From Paraburkholderia sabiae (GTDB lineage: Bacteria; Pseudomonadota; Gammaproteobacteria; Burkholderiales; Burkholderiaceae), in assembly GCF_030412785.1 (NCBI RefSeq), contig NZ_CP125297.1:62001-126000 (forward strand): a stretch of 64,000 bases of DNA, read 5' to 3'. Below the pieces are notes generated by a model. It had not been told where the DNA came from and made no database searches. It saw only the letters and a list, made by a program, of their open reading frames with translations. The position numbers and the translations under genes were made by a program. Below, piece after piece: positions 36,792 through 49,117 of this stretch (the stretch's first letter is position 1; the number at the start of each line of letters is the position of its first letter).

Positions 36792-37117
36792 CTAGATAGC
36801 GGTCGAACGTACCGTGAAAATGACAAGATCTTCACCGGCCAGTTGGCCAGTCAGAAATGCCAAGGTTAACACAGACTGTGGGAGCGTCTATATCTCCAGA
36901 TTTTTTCGGTCTCGAATTGAGATCGCTTTCACGCGTCACCAGTCTGGCGCAATCGAATCTTGAGCCAGGAATCGACTCCCGAATTTTCAGAGAGTCGATC
37001 CAACCAGAAGCGTCGGCGCAGGGAATAGACTCCCAGCGGACCGCATAAAGTCCACGAACTCGGGCAACCCAACATCATCGACCGAACGATTAACGATTCG
37101 CCATCCTAATTTCTTGT
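36792..37117. other. Spacer between two FAD oxidase genes
   Basis: A 326-bp region; no gene called. A plus/minus search by eye found no strong promoter box or hairpin. Confidence 0.35.
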
Positions 37118-38467
37118 TCAGCAGACCGTCGACCGCCGAGAATGCTGCCCCCGGTTCCCACCTACGCCCCCCCGCTCGCGCATAAAGTCCATCACCTGGT
37201 AGCTCCAATACGTAAGCTGGGCGACAGCAAGTCCGGCATAGCCCCCGTTCCAGGGTAGTCCGAGTTCCGAGAACATTTTGTATCGACCGGATTCCTCTGT
37301 AATTCCCTCGGCTATTACCCGGCCCCCGACAGCTGTCGTATTCATGCCATGGCCGCCAAACCCCATGCAATACCAGAGGCCCGGATCGAGACGGCCGATC
37401 AATGGCATGAGGTGTCGCGCGTAAGCCATCTTTCCAGACCACGCAATTTGAACGTCGAGACCTTTCAACTGAGGGTATACATCGACCATCCGATTACGAA
37501 GTGTGTCGGCGAGACGACGCGGATCTGAGCGCCGTGTCGTGATAAGGCCGCCCCAGAGCACGCGTTCGCCGCCGTCGACGAGGCGGTAATAGTCGCTTGC
37601 GCGGCGACTATCGCTAACCGCGGCTCTGGTGCGAATCGCCGACGCAATCACACTTCCAGCCTGCTCCGTGAGCATCATGTAAGTGGAGATCGGCAAATAA
37701 CTGCGCGCAAGCCTTGGTATTAATCTCCCCGTGTAGCCGCCACAGGTGAGCAGCACATCTCGCGCTGTCACCGTACCACCCTTGGTCAAAATGCGCTTGC
37801 TGGCGCCGTGATCTTTGATCGACGTAACCTCCGCTCCCTCGAATACACGCCCTCCCAGGCGCTCGACCTCGTTGACGAGCCCGCGAGCATAGTTCAAAGG
37901 ATGGAAATGGAAGGCGTTTTCATCGAGGATGCCCTGTCGATACTTATTCGAAACAACAAGCTGCCTCACATCCGAAGTCGAAAGAACGTTGACTTTGTAA
38001 CCAAACTCGCGCACCAGCCAGCGTTGACGGGCGGTAAGCTCTTCGTCATTGTCATGGCGCAACAGTTTCATAATGCCGTGAATTGGCTCGGCCTCTTCGA
38101 TTCCGAGCTGTCGGATGTTCTCTGCAACGATGTCAACGCCTTCAATCGACATCCGATAAAGGTCTGTTGCCTTCTGCATTCCCACGTATCGCGCGATGTT
38201 GTCAACGCCTGTCGAATAACCCGGGCTCACGACACCACCGTTGCGTCCGGAGGCGCCCCACGCGACACGATTGGACTCGAGCAGGACAACACTGCGACCC
38301 CGACGCAGCAATTCCAGCGCTGCGGTAATTCCTGCCATTCCAGCACCCACTATACAAACGTCGACAGTAATGTCGCTGTCTACAGGAGTTCTCGCCTTGT
38401 CACTGCGGAGGGTGCGCGAATAGTAGCTATCGACGTATTCTGAAATCGTTGATTCGGAATTTTTCAT
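37118..38467 (-). CDS. FAD-dependent oxidoreductase (DAO family, PuuB/AmaA-like), second
   Basis: A 449-residue flavoenzyme related to gamma-glutamylputrescine and L-pipecolate oxidases: VCIVGAGMAGITAALELLRR near residue 37, WGASGRNGGVVSPGY (a hallmark of this subgroup), and C-terminal GFGGHGMNTTAVGGRVIAEG. An N-terminal extension EYVDSYYSRTL is typical of the group. Together with AmaB it would convert a cyclic or terminal amine to the semialdehyde. Two damaged relatives of this gene lie at 56496-56882 and 58015-58280, so the family expanded and then decayed here. It begins 30 bp after the lpdA stop. Confidence 0.85.
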   Translation of the reverse strand: MKNSESTISEYVDSYYSRTLRSDKARTPVDSDITVDVCIVGAGMAGITAALELLRRGRSVVLLESNRVAWGASGRNGGVVSPGYSTGVDNIARYVGMQKATDLYRMSIEGVDIVAENIRQLGIEEAEPIHGIMKLLRHDNDEELTARQRWLVREFGYKVNVLSTSDVRQLVVSNKYRQGILDENAFHFHPLNYARGLVNEVERLGGRVFEGAEVTSIKDHGASKRILTKGGTVTARDVLLTCGGYTGRLIPRLARSYLPISTYMMLTEQAGSVIASAIRTRAAVSDSRRASDYYRLVDGGERVLWGGLITTRRSDPRRLADTLRNRMVDVYPQLKGLDVQIAWSGKMAYARHLMPLIGRLDPGLWYCMGFGGHGMNTTAVGGRVIAEGITEESGRYKMFSELGLPWNGGYAGLAVAQLTYWSYQVMDFMRERGGVGGNRGQHSRRSTVC

Positions 38468-38497
38468 TTCACAACCCTTTCCATTTCACACCGTTCA

Positions 38498-40267
38498 CTA
38501 CAAGCTTGTCTTGACGCGCGTCGTCGGCAGATCGGTACAGACACCTTCGTACAGCTCGGCGGCCATGCCGATCGACTCGCCCAGCGTCGGGTGCGGGTGG
38601 ATCGTCTTGCCGATGTCGGTCGCATCCGCGCCCATTTCCACCGCGAGGCAGACTTCGCTGATGAGGTCGCCCGCGTTCAGGCCGACGATGCCGCCGCCGA
38701 TCACGCGATGCGTCTCTTCGTCGAAGATCAGCTTCGTGAAGCCCTCGTCGCGGCCGTTGGCGATTGCGCGGCCCGAAGCGGCCCATGGGAACACCGCCTT
38801 GCCGTACTTGATGCCTTCGGCCTTGCACTGGTCTTCGGTCTTGCCGGCCCACGCCACTTCCGGATCGGTGTAGGCCACCGACGGAATCTGCAATGCGTCG
38901 AAGTACGCCTTCTCGCCGTGCGCCGCTTCCGCCGCCACGTGACCTTCATGCACGGCCTTGTGCGCGAGCATCGGCTGGCCAACCACGTCGGCGATCGCGA
39001 AGATGTGCGGCACATTGGTGCGCATCTGCTTGTCGACTTCGATGAAGCCGCGATCCGTCACCACCACACCGGCCTTGTCCGCGCCGATCGTCTTGCCGTT
39101 GGGCGAGCGGCCCACGGCGACCAGCACGAGATCGTAGCGCTGCGGCTCGGCCGGTGCCTTCTCGCCTTCGAACGACACGTAGATGCCGTCGTCCTTCGCG
39201 TCGGCCTTCGTGGTTTTGGTCTTGAGCATGACGTTCGCGAAGCGCTTCGCGTTGTACTTCTCCCAGACCTTCACGAGGTCGCGGTCCGCGCCGGCCATCA
39301 GGCCGTCGAGCATTTCCACGACGTCGATCTGCGCGCCGAGCGTCGCGTAGACGGTGGCCATTTCCAGACCGATAATGCCGCCGCCGATGACGAGCATCTT
39401 CTGCGGAATCTGGCGCAGTTCCAGCGCGCCGGTCGAATCGACCACGCGCGGATCTTCCGGCATGAACGGCAGCTTCACGGCCTGCGAGCCCGAAGCGATG
39501 ATCGCCTGCTTGAACCTGACGATCTTCTTGCCGTTCTCGCCCGCCACTTCCATATGGTTCGGATCGAGGAACGTGCCCACGCCCGTCACGACTTCGACCT
39601 TGCGCGCCTTCGCCATGCCGGCCAGGCCGCCCGTGAGCTTCTTGACGACGCCCGACTTGAAGTCGCGCAACTTGTCGAGATCGATCTGCGGCTTGCCGAA
39701 CGTGATGCCGTGCGAGCCGAGCGCTTCGGCTTCGTCGATCACGAGCGCCGTGTGCAGCAGCGCCTTTGACGGAATGCAGCCAACATTCAGGCACACGCCG
39801 CCGAGCGTCGAATAACGCTCGACCAGCACGGTCTTCATGCCGAGATCGGCGGAGCGGAACGCCGCCGAGTAGCCGCCGGGGCCCGCGCCGAGCACGAGCA
39901 TGTCGCATTCGACGTCGGCGCTGCCGCTGCAGCTGCCGGCTTGCGGCGCCGGCGCTGCTGCCTTCGGCGCTTCAGCCTTGGGCGCTTCAGCCTTCGGAGC
40001 CGGCGCCGCTGCGCCCGCAGTTGCCCCCCCGGACGCTTCGACCAGGGCGATCACCGTGCCCTGCGAAGCCTTGTCGCCGGCCTTGATCTTCACTTCCTTG
40101 ACGGTGCCCGCGACGTCGCTGGGCACTTCCATCGTAGCCTTGTCGGACTCGAGCGAGAGCAGCGTCTGCTCCTTCTCGATGACGTCACCCGCCTTGATGT
40201 TGACTTCGATGACCTCAATGTCCCTGAAGTCGCCGATGTCTGGCACTTTTGCTTTGATAAGCGTCAT
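38498..40267 (-). CDS. lpdA: Dihydrolipoyl dehydrogenase (E3) with N-terminal lipoyl domain
   Basis: A 589-residue E3 component. The N-terminal lipoyl domain has the lipoylated lysine in LLSLESDKATMEVP near residue 43, then an Ala/Pro/Lys-rich linker (residues 84-115). The flavoprotein follows with VLGAGPGGYSAAFRSADLG, the redox disulfide in GGVCLNVGCIPSK, NAD-binding VIGGGIIGLEMATVYATLG, and the C-terminal catalytic HPHPTLGES. E3 with its own lipoyl domain is common in beta-proteobacterial pyruvate dehydrogenase operons. It is the last gene after aceE-ALS-aceF. Confidence 0.95.
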   Translation of the reverse strand: MTLIKAKVPDIGDFRDIEVIEVNIKAGDVIEKEQTLLSLESDKATMEVPSDVAGTVKEVKIKAGDKASQGTVIALVEASGGATAGAAAPAPKAEAPKAEAPKAAAPAPQAGSCSGSADVECDMLVLGAGPGGYSAAFRSADLGMKTVLVERYSTLGGVCLNVGCIPSKALLHTALVIDEAEALGSHGITFGKPQIDLDKLRDFKSGVVKKLTGGLAGMAKARKVEVVTGVGTFLDPNHMEVAGENGKKIVRFKQAIIASGSQAVKLPFMPEDPRVVDSTGALELRQIPQKMLVIGGGIIGLEMATVYATLGAQIDVVEMLDGLMAGADRDLVKVWEKYNAKRFANVMLKTKTTKADAKDDGIYVSFEGEKAPAEPQRYDLVLVAVGRSPNGKTIGADKAGVVVTDRGFIEVDKQMRTNVPHIFAIADVVGQPMLAHKAVHEGHVAAEAAHGEKAYFDALQIPSVAYTDPEVAWAGKTEDQCKAEGIKYGKAVFPWAASGRAIANGRDEGFTKLIFDEETHRVIGGGIVGLNAGDLISEVCLAVEMGADATDIGKTIHPHPTLGESIGMAAELYEGVCTDLPTTRVKTSL

Positions 40268-40310
40268 TTATTAGTTTCTTCCCTGCGGTTGTACCGGGGC
40301 GTGTCGCGGG

Positions 40311-41612
40311 TCAAAGCGATACCCGTCGATAGTCGGTCAGAATCGTGGCGAGATACGCATTGAAGCGGCCGGCTTCTGCGCCATCAATGACGCGGTGATC
40401 CCATGAGAGCGACAGGGGCAGGATGAGGCGAGGCACAAACTGCTTGCCGTCCCACACCGGCTTCATCGCGCTCTTCGACAGGCCGAGGATCGCGACTTCC
40501 GGCGCATTGATGATCGGCGTGAAATGCGTGCCGCCGATGCCGCCGAGCGACGAGATCGAGAAGCAGCCGCCTTGCATCTGGTCCGGCTTGAGCTTGCCTT
40601 CGCGCGCAAGCTTGGAGAGCTCGGCCATTTCCCTGGCAATGTCGACGAGACCCTTCTTGTCCGAGTCGCGAATCACCGGAACCACGAGGCCGTTCGGCGT
40701 GTCCGCGGCAAAACCGATGTGGTAGTACTGCTTGAAGACGAGGTTATCGCCGTCGAGGCTCGCATTAAAGGTCGGGAATTTCTTCAGGGCCGAGATCACC
40801 GCCTTGATCACGAACGCGAGCATCGTGAACTTCACGCCGGACTTCTCGTTTTCCTTGTTGAGCTGCACGCGCAGCGCTTCGAGATCCGTGATATCCGCTT
40901 CGTCGTTGTTCGTAACGTGCGGAATCATGACCCAGTTGCGGTGCAGATTCGCGCCGGATATCTTCTTGATGCGCGAGAGCGGCTGCGTATCGATCGGGCC
41001 GAACTTCGTGAAATCGACCTTCGGCCAGGGCAGCAGGTTCAGGCCCGAGCCGCCCGCAGCCGGCGCGGCGAGCTGGTCCGTCATCACGCCTTTCACGAAC
41101 GCGGTGACGTCGTCCTGGGTGATACGGCCCTTCGGACCCGTACCCGTGACGCGGGCAACGTCCACGCCAAGATCCCGCGCCAGCTTGCGCACCGACGGCG
41201 AAGCATGGCTTGATCCGCTCGGCCCAGCGTCCTTCTCCGCGATTACAGCCGCTGGCCCAGGCGTGGAAGGACGGCCTGCCGGTTCAGGCAGTTCATTAAC
41301 AATCTGTGGACGGCCATGGAGCCCGGTGTTCGCCCGGGAGGCCGCCTCACTGGTCACCACCTCGGCCGCCGCGCCGTGCGGCTCCATGAGCAGGATGACC
41401 GAGCCTTCCGACACGGCATCTCCAACCCTGAGCTTGATTTCACGAACGACGCCGCCAAAAGGACTCGGCACATCCATGGTGGCCTTGTCCGACTCCAGCG
41501 TAACCAGCGATTGCTCTTCCCGTACTACATCACCCGGCGCAACCAGCACCTCGATGACGGGGACGCCCTTGTAGTCGCCGATGTCAGGCACCTTGATCTC
41601 TGTTACATGCAC
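40311..41612 (-). CDS. aceF: Pyruvate dehydrogenase dihydrolipoyl acetyltransferase (E2)
   Basis: A 433-residue E2: one lipoyl domain (LVTLESDKATMDVPSPFGG, lysine near residue 43), a linker, the E3/E1-binding peripheral domain (SPSVRKLARDLGVDVARV and GRITQDDV) and the acetyltransferase domain ending in LSWDHRVIDGAEAGRF with the catalytic His. Many Burkholderia AceF have two lipoyl domains and about 550 residues, so this single-domain form differs from the housekeeping type. A GTG at 41612 behind GGGAG is preferred to a TTG 27 nt upstream. Confidence 0.93.
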   Translation of the reverse strand: MHVTEIKVPDIGDYKGVPVIEVLVAPGDVVREEQSLVTLESDKATMDVPSPFGGVVREIKLRVGDAVSEGSVILLMEPHGAAAEVVTSEAASRANTGLHGRPQIVNELPEPAGRPSTPGPAAVIAEKDAGPSGSSHASPSVRKLARDLGVDVARVTGTGPKGRITQDDVTAFVKGVMTDQLAAPAAGGSGLNLLPWPKVDFTKFGPIDTQPLSRIKKISGANLHRNWVMIPHVTNNDEADITDLEALRVQLNKENEKSGVKFTMLAFVIKAVISALKKFPTFNASLDGDNLVFKQYYHIGFAADTPNGLVVPVIRDSDKKGLVDIAREMAELSKLAREGKLKPDQMQGGCFSISSLGGIGGTHFTPIINAPEVAILGLSKSAMKPVWDGKQFVPRLILPLSLSWDHRVIDGAEAGRFNAYLATILTDYRRVSL

Positions 41613-41737
41613 TTCTGTAATCTCCCAATCGCGTTCCAAAGCGAGAGCAGCGATCGATTCGTCGTGTGTCTCATGAATGCCTCAAGGCCGGAACAGGCAG
41701 CAGGCACCGCGGTGCCAGAAATTCTGGCCTTGTTGAA

Positions 41738-43513
41738 CTAGCGGTCGACATCGCACGAATTCATCAGCATGTCCGTCAGTCCCGCGCCCGCTCGAACCAT
41801 AGGCCAGACGTTCTCGGACGGATCGATGGCAAAGTCCATGAATACGGTACGGTGCTTCATGGAAAGTGCTTCGCGAAGGACCGGCTCGACATCGCACGGT
41901 CGCTCAATGCGAAAGCCGACGTGCCCGTAAGCGCGGGCGAGCGCGACAAAGTCAGGCAACGCGTCCATGTACGAGTGGGAGTAACGGTCGCGATAGTTCA
42001 CGTGCTGCAGCTGCCTTACCATGCCGAGGTAGCCGTTGTTAAGGGAGACAATTTTCACGCCGAGGTCGTACTGCCTGCAGGTCGACAGCTCCTGGATGCA
42101 CATCTGGATCGAGCCGTCCCCGGTCACTGCGACCACATCCGCGTCAGGAAGTGCGCGTTTGACGCCCATTGCATAGGGCAGTCCGACACCCATCGTCCCG
42201 AGGCCGCCCGAGTTGATCCATCGACGAGGCTTGTCGAATCCATACAGCTGCGCAGCCCACATCTGGTGCTGTCCGACGTCAGAACAGATATAGGCATCGC
42301 CACCGGTGACTTCCCAAAGCCGTTGAATGACGAACTGTGGCTTGATCACATCAGCGTCCGGTTCATACGCGAGGCAGCGCTTCTCACGCCAGTTCTCTAT
42401 CTCTTTCCACCAGCCGTTGCGATTCCCATCGTTGATACGCTGCGCCCGGAGCTGCTCCAGTATCGCGCGCGCCGCGGTCTTGACGTCTCCCACGATCGGA
42501 ATGTCAACCTGCACCCGCTTGTCGATTGTCGCGGGGTCGATATCAACATGAATAATCGTCCTTCGATCTGACTGGAACTCTCGTGTGTTCCCGATGACCC
42601 GATCATCGAATCTCGCACCGAGCGCAATCAGTACGTCGCAATGCTGCATCGCCATGTTGGCTTCGTACGTTCCATGCAATCCTGGCATTCCCAGGCACCG
42701 TCGGTCTGAGGCGGGAAAGGCGCCGAGCGCCATCAACGTGTTCGTCACCGGGGCATCGAGTCGCCGCGCGAGCTCCGCAATCTCTTCGCTTGCAGCCGAT
42801 GCGACCGCTCCGCCACCAACGAGAATGCACGGCCGTTCCGAGCGCGCAAGCGCCTCGGCGGCCCGCCGCACCTGTCCCGTATGAGGATCCGTGCGCGGAC
42901 GATAGGATCGCAGCGTAACGGAGTCAGGTATGCGCAAGGGCGTCTTCGCCTGAAGCACGTCTTTGGGAATATCCACCAGTACAGGTCCCGGGCGCCCGGT
43001 GCGGGCGATATGAAACGCGCTTTTCAGCGTCTTCGCCAGTTGCGAGATGTCCAGAACCAGAAAGTTATGCTTAACGATCGACCGGGTAATTCCGACAGCG
43101 TCGCACTCCTGGAAGGCATCGGTTCCGATGGACTGTGTCGGCACGTTGCCGGAGATCACCACCATCGGGATGGAATCGAAATAGGCGGTCGCAATGCCCG
43201 TCACCGCGTTCGTCACACCCGGCCCCGATGTCACCAGCGCTACGCCGACCTTTCCCGTTGCGCGAGCGAAACCATCCGCCGCGTGCACGGCGGCCTGTTC
43301 ATGGCGAACCAGCAAATGGGTGATATCGACGGATTCCTGGAGCGCGTCGTAAAGCGGCAGGACGGCGCCACCTGGGTATCCCCAAACCGTATCCACGCCC
43401 TCCCCGCGCAGGACGGACAGGACAATCTGCGCTCCCGATGCATGGCCGTTCTTGCCCGAAGCCTCAGAGCCGGCTTTCGCAACCTGTTGGATCTCAGCAC
43501 CCGCAATCTTCAT
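41738..43513 (-). CDS. Acetolactate synthase-like TPP enzyme (large subunit type)
   Basis: A 591-residue thiamine diphosphate enzyme of the IlvB/IlvI family. It shows VWGYPGGAVLPLYDAL, RHEQAAVHAADGFARATGK (catalytic Glu), FQECDAVGITRSIVKHNFLV, GARFDDRV (FAD region), and the TPP motif GDGSIQMCIQELSTC ending in NN. It joins two pyruvates (or pyruvate and 2-oxobutyrate) in the normal family reaction. It is wedged between aceE (26 bp upstream) and aceF, an unusual partner for a pyruvate dehydrogenase operon; no ilvN/ilvH regulatory subunit follows. ATG at 43513 with GGGAGC. Confidence 0.9.
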   Translation of the reverse strand: MKIAGAEIQQVAKAGSEASGKNGHASGAQIVLSVLRGEGVDTVWGYPGGAVLPLYDALQESVDITHLLVRHEQAAVHAADGFARATGKVGVALVTSGPGVTNAVTGIATAYFDSIPMVVISGNVPTQSIGTDAFQECDAVGITRSIVKHNFLVLDISQLAKTLKSAFHIARTGRPGPVLVDIPKDVLQAKTPLRIPDSVTLRSYRPRTDPHTGQVRRAAEALARSERPCILVGGGAVASAASEEIAELARRLDAPVTNTLMALGAFPASDRRCLGMPGLHGTYEANMAMQHCDVLIALGARFDDRVIGNTREFQSDRRTIIHVDIDPATIDKRVQVDIPIVGDVKTAARAILEQLRAQRINDGNRNGWWKEIENWREKRCLAYEPDADVIKPQFVIQRLWEVTGGDAYICSDVGQHQMWAAQLYGFDKPRRWINSGGLGTMGVGLPYAMGVKRALPDADVVAVTGDGSIQMCIQELSTCRQYDLGVKIVSLNNGYLGMVRQLQHVNYRDRYSHSYMDALPDFVALARAYGHVGFRIERPCDVEPVLREALSMKHRTVFMDFAIDPSENVWPMVRAGAGLTDMLMNSCDVDR

Positions 43514-43539
43514 TGTTAGCTCCCGGGAGTGCCTGCCCG

Positions 43540-46254
<2,715 letters not shown>

Positions 46255-46588
46255 GGCGACTCCAGGCAGAACAGTGAGATTTGTGAGCTTCGAGACTCGT
46301 GCGGGTCGGACTGTCGAGTTCGACGACATGGGAAGAGCTTAGCTATCTCTTCACAAAATGTGCGTCTCTTTTGCGGCTAGTTTTCAGTTCAGATAGGGTA
46401 TAAATTCTGGGTTCGAGGCCTCGCATGAGATTCCCATACTATGACGTCCGAAACAAAGCTCCCAAACCGCCGAGCGCCAATATCCGCGATTCTGCCGAGC
46501 GCCTCCTTCCGCTTGAGTGGTCACCATGATGCTGCACACCGTGACCCACTGCAGCCGCAATACATATGTCGGGTGCAGCGCACCTGGA
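46255..46588. other. Region upstream of aceE up to the duplicated segment
   Basis: Probably holds the aceE promoter (an AT-rich GGTATAAATTCT lies near 46397). No regulator gene is present. At 46589 the sequence enters the long direct repeat. Confidence 0.4.
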
Positions 46589-46663
46589 ATTTGGCAGCGT
46601 CACACATCGCCACCCTCTCCGTGCTCTGGTTTGCGCGTGAACGGTTGGACCGCAAACGAAGAA

Positions 46664-47452
46664 TCAGTGCAGTATCTGCTCCAGGAAGCGACGTGCGCGT
46701 TCTGTTTTCGGTGCACCGAAGAAACGGTCGGGCGGCGCCTCTTCCACGATTTCACCTTTGTCCATAAAGATGACCCGGTCGGCCACCCTGCGTGCAAAGT
46801 TCATTTCATGAGTGACGCACACCATCGTCATACCTTCAACTGCGAGCCCTGTCATCACGTCAAGCACCTCGTTGACCATTTCAGGATCAAGCGCAGAAGT
46901 CGGCTCGTCGAAAAGCATGACTTTCGGCGTCATGCAAAGCGCCCGTGCGATCGCAACGCGCTGCTGCTGCCCGCCGGAAAGTTGTGCAGGATACTTTCCC
47001 GCCTGTTCGCCAATCCTGACCTTCTCCAGATTCATCATCGCGAGTTCTGTCGCCTGGGCTTTGCTCATCTTCTTTGCACGAACCGGAGCAAGGATGCAGT
47101 TTTGCAGCACGCTCAGGTGTGGAAAGAGATTGAATTGCTGGAAGACCATGCCAACCTCACGTCGCAGCGAAGGCAGGCTCTTCCGGCCAGCCGCTATTTG
47201 CTCACCGCTGACGATCACGCGACCTTTCTGATATGCCTCCAGATGATTGATACAGCGGATGAGCGTCGACTTGCCCGATCCGGACGGCCCGCAAATCACG
47301 ATCCGCTCGCCGTCCCTGATCGACAAATTGATGTCTTTCAACACCTGGAATGCTCCGTACCATTTCGACAGCTGCTCGATTTCGACAACCCGCTCGGCCT
47401 GTACGGCCGGCGACGGTGTGGTGTCGCTGATCATTTTCAACATTGTGTTCAT
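46664..47452 (-). CDS. Polar amino-acid ABC transporter ATP-binding protein (EhuA/GlnQ type), copy 1
   Basis: A 262-residue ABC ATPase: Walker [12 protein letters not shown]-loop [13 protein letters not shown], signature [15 protein letters not shown], Walker [15 protein letters not shown] and the switch His in [10 protein letters not shown]. It energises import through the two permeases encoded just upstream (47472-48780), 19 bp away on the same strand. A second, identical gene sits at 58430-59218. Confidence 0.93.
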   Translation of the reverse strand: MNTMLKMISDTTPSPAVQAERVVEIEQLSKWYGAFQVLKDINLSIRDGERIVICGPSGSGKSTLIRCINHLEAYQKGRVIVSGEQIAAGRKSLPSLRREVGMVFQQFNLFPHLSVLQNCILAPVRAKKMSKAQATELAMMNLEKVRIGEQAGKYPAQLSGGQQQRVAIARALCMTPKVMLFDEPTSALDPEMVNEVLDVMTGLAVEGMTMVCVTHEMNFARRVADRVIFMDKGEIVEEAPPDRFFGAPKTERARRFLEQILH

Positions 47453-47471
47453 CGCTTCAGTCCGGGAAGAA

Positions 47472-48131
47472 TTACCGCCGCGTAGAGGCCATCAGCCTCA
47501 CCTCGAGGCGCTTGACGAGGTATGTCACCACCAGAGCCAGGGTCAAAAACAGCACACCGGCCACCAGCATGGGCTCCGCATACCGGTAGGTATCCGAAGC
47601 GATGTCCAGTGCGCTGCCAAGCATTTCCGGCACCGCAAGGACGGCCAGGACCGGGGTCGACTTCAGTATCGACACGAAGTAGCTACCCATCGGCGCGGCG
47701 ATGTTTCTCAGCATCTGCGGCGTGACAACAAAACGCACCGTGTCGAGCTTGCTCAGGTGCAGCGATTGCGCAGCCTCGTACTGGCCTCGCGGAATCGAAT
47801 CAATGCCCGATTTGAAAACTTCAGCGAGATAGCTCGAAAAATAGAAACTCAGTCCGAGTACCCCGACCACCATCGCGGGCAAAACGATTCCGTAGAATGG
47901 CAAAACAAAGAAAGCGAAATAGAGCTGGACCAGCGATGGCGTCGACCGGATCAAGTCAACAAATACGCCCATCGCGTAACGCATCGGCTTACCCGAGCGA
48001 CGCAGCATCTCCCAGGTGAATCCCATTGCCGCCGCGCCGACAGAACTCAGTATCGCCACCAGAATCGTCGTGCCGATGCCGTGCAGCACCTGGGGCACGA
48101 TCCTCATCGCGAACGCCATATCAAAGTTCAT
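47472..48131 (-). CDS. Amino-acid ABC transporter permease (EhuD type), copy 1
   Basis: A 219-residue inner-membrane permease of the HisM/HisQ family with about five hydrophobic segments. The EAA coupling loop is visible as [23 protein letters not shown] at 48131 overlaps the end of the neighbouring permease gene by 11 nt, indicating a coupled pair forming the heterodimeric channel. Identical copy at 59238-59897. Confidence 0.88.
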   Translation of the reverse strand: MNFDMAFAMRIVPQVLHGIGTTILVAILSSVGAAAMGFTWEMLRRSGKPMRYAMGVFVDLIRSTPSLVQLYFAFFVLPFYGIVLPAMVVGVLGLSFYFSSYLAEVFKSGIDSIPRGQYEAAQSLHLSKLDTVRFVVTPQMLRNIAAPMGSYFVSILKSTPVLAVLAVPEMLGSALDIASDTYRYAEPMLVAGVLFLTLALVVTYLVKRLEVRLMASTRR

Positions 48132-48780
48132 GTTTTGTCCCCCGATACTTTCCGATTCTCGCTTCGAGCCGTCGCCCAATAATCGCCATCGGATAGCAAA
48201 TGACGCAGTAGGCAACGACCAGCGCGGTATAGACACCAATCGGGTTGTACGCCAGTTGCCCGATCTCCTTGGCCCTGAATGTCATATCCGTCAATGTGAT
48301 CAACGAAACCAGGGCGGTCCCCTTCACGAGCTGGATGGCGAGGCTGACGAAGTTCGGCACGGTGGCCGTTATCGCCTGCGGCAACTCGACGAAGCACAAA
48401 ACATTTATGCGGTTGAGTCCAAGCGCAAGTCCAGCCTCCGTTTGCCCCCTTTCGATAGACTGCAGCGCCGCCCGAACCGACTGGCTCCCGTAGCCTCCGA
48501 TATTCAGACCCAGCACCATCGAACCCACGGTGATGGCCGACAGATCTACCCCGAACGACGGCAACGAGTAGTAGAAGGCGTAGAGCAGCACGATGGTTGG
48601 CGAACTGCGCCAGAACTCGATTACGGCCGTGACGAGCCGACGTGCCCAGCCATCAGTCATGTGCTGCAGAATCCCGAATACGAAGGCAAACGGGATCGCA
48701 TAGAGAAGCCCGAGCACCGTTACAACCGCAGTAACGCGAAACCCTTCGAAGATGCCCAGCACGATCGCAAGAAGACTCAT
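48121..48780 (-). CDS. Amino-acid ABC transporter permease (EhuC type), copy 1
   Basis: A 219-residue permease with strongly hydrophobic N-terminus (FRVTAVVTVLGLLYAIPFAF), the conserved RSSPTIVLLYAFYY and an EAA loop QSIERGQTEAGLALGLNRIN. Its start overlaps the stop of a small upstream frame (ATGA) and its stop overlaps the next permease. Identical copy at 59887-60546. Confidence 0.88.
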   Translation of the reverse strand: MSLLAIVLGIFEGFRVTAVVTVLGLLYAIPFAFVFGILQHMTDGWARRLVTAVIEFWRSSPTIVLLYAFYYSLPSFGVDLSAITVGSMVLGLNIGGYGSQSVRAALQSIERGQTEAGLALGLNRINVLCFVELPQAITATVPNFVSLAIQLVKGTALVSLITLTDMTFRAKEIGQLAYNPIGVYTALVVAYCVICYPMAIIGRRLEARIGKYRGTKHEL

Positions 48781-49064
48781 GTCCGTACTCCGTCGTTGGG
48801 CGCCGTGACAACCGGCACACCGGGCGATCCCGCCACGGCGCTTCCCCGGTAAGGCGTCACACGGGAGTACGTCACCGACCGCCGCCGTGTTCCGTCACCG
48901 TTACGCTTCGTTTCTGTAACGGGCGCTTCACGCCATACGCGACCGCCCGGAAAACGGCTGCCCTGTCGTTCAACGGCTGCCGGCAACAGCGCCAACCCGG
49001 AGCTGCAAAAGGCTGGTTCGCACTGCTTGATCACCGACGCCCCGAAGTCCGGCTCTGAAATCAT
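48777..49064 (-). CDS. Small protein upstream of the permeases, copy 1
   Basis: A 95-residue frame from ATG 49064, behind a good CAGGGGATT site, overlapping the permease start as ATGA. It reads MISEPDFGASVIKQCEPAFC and then becomes basic and low-complexity. No signal peptide or known domain. Its ribosome site and coupling suggest it is translated, perhaps as a leader; its product is not recognised. Duplicate at 60543-60830. Confidence 0.4.
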   Translation of the reverse strand: MISEPDFGASVIKQCEPAFCSSGLALLPAAVERQGSRFPGGRVWREAPVTETKRNGDGTRRRSVTYSRVTPYRGSAVAGSPGVPVVTAPNDGVRT

Positions 49065-49106
49065 AATAATCCCCTGCTTGAACACTCGAACACATGGAAG
49101 TATAGA

Positions 49107-49117
49107 ATACCTGGTAT
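49107..49117. promoter_or_regulatory. Putative GntR-type operator upstream of the Ehu permease operon, copy 1
   Basis: ATACCTGGTAT, an odd-length palindrome within AATACCTGGTATATCG. Aligned with CTACCTGGCATACCAG (26515) and CTACCTAGTATACCGG (52703) it gives the consensus TACCTRGYATAYC. Placed about 43 bp upstream of the small-gene start and 330 bp upstream of the first permease. Confidence 0.5.

Noticed and set aside
38591..39769. A 392-residue plus-strand open frame opposite lpdA
   Set aside because: It is the antisense shadow of a highly conserved, GC-rich gene; the predicted protein is Arg/His-rich with no family motif.
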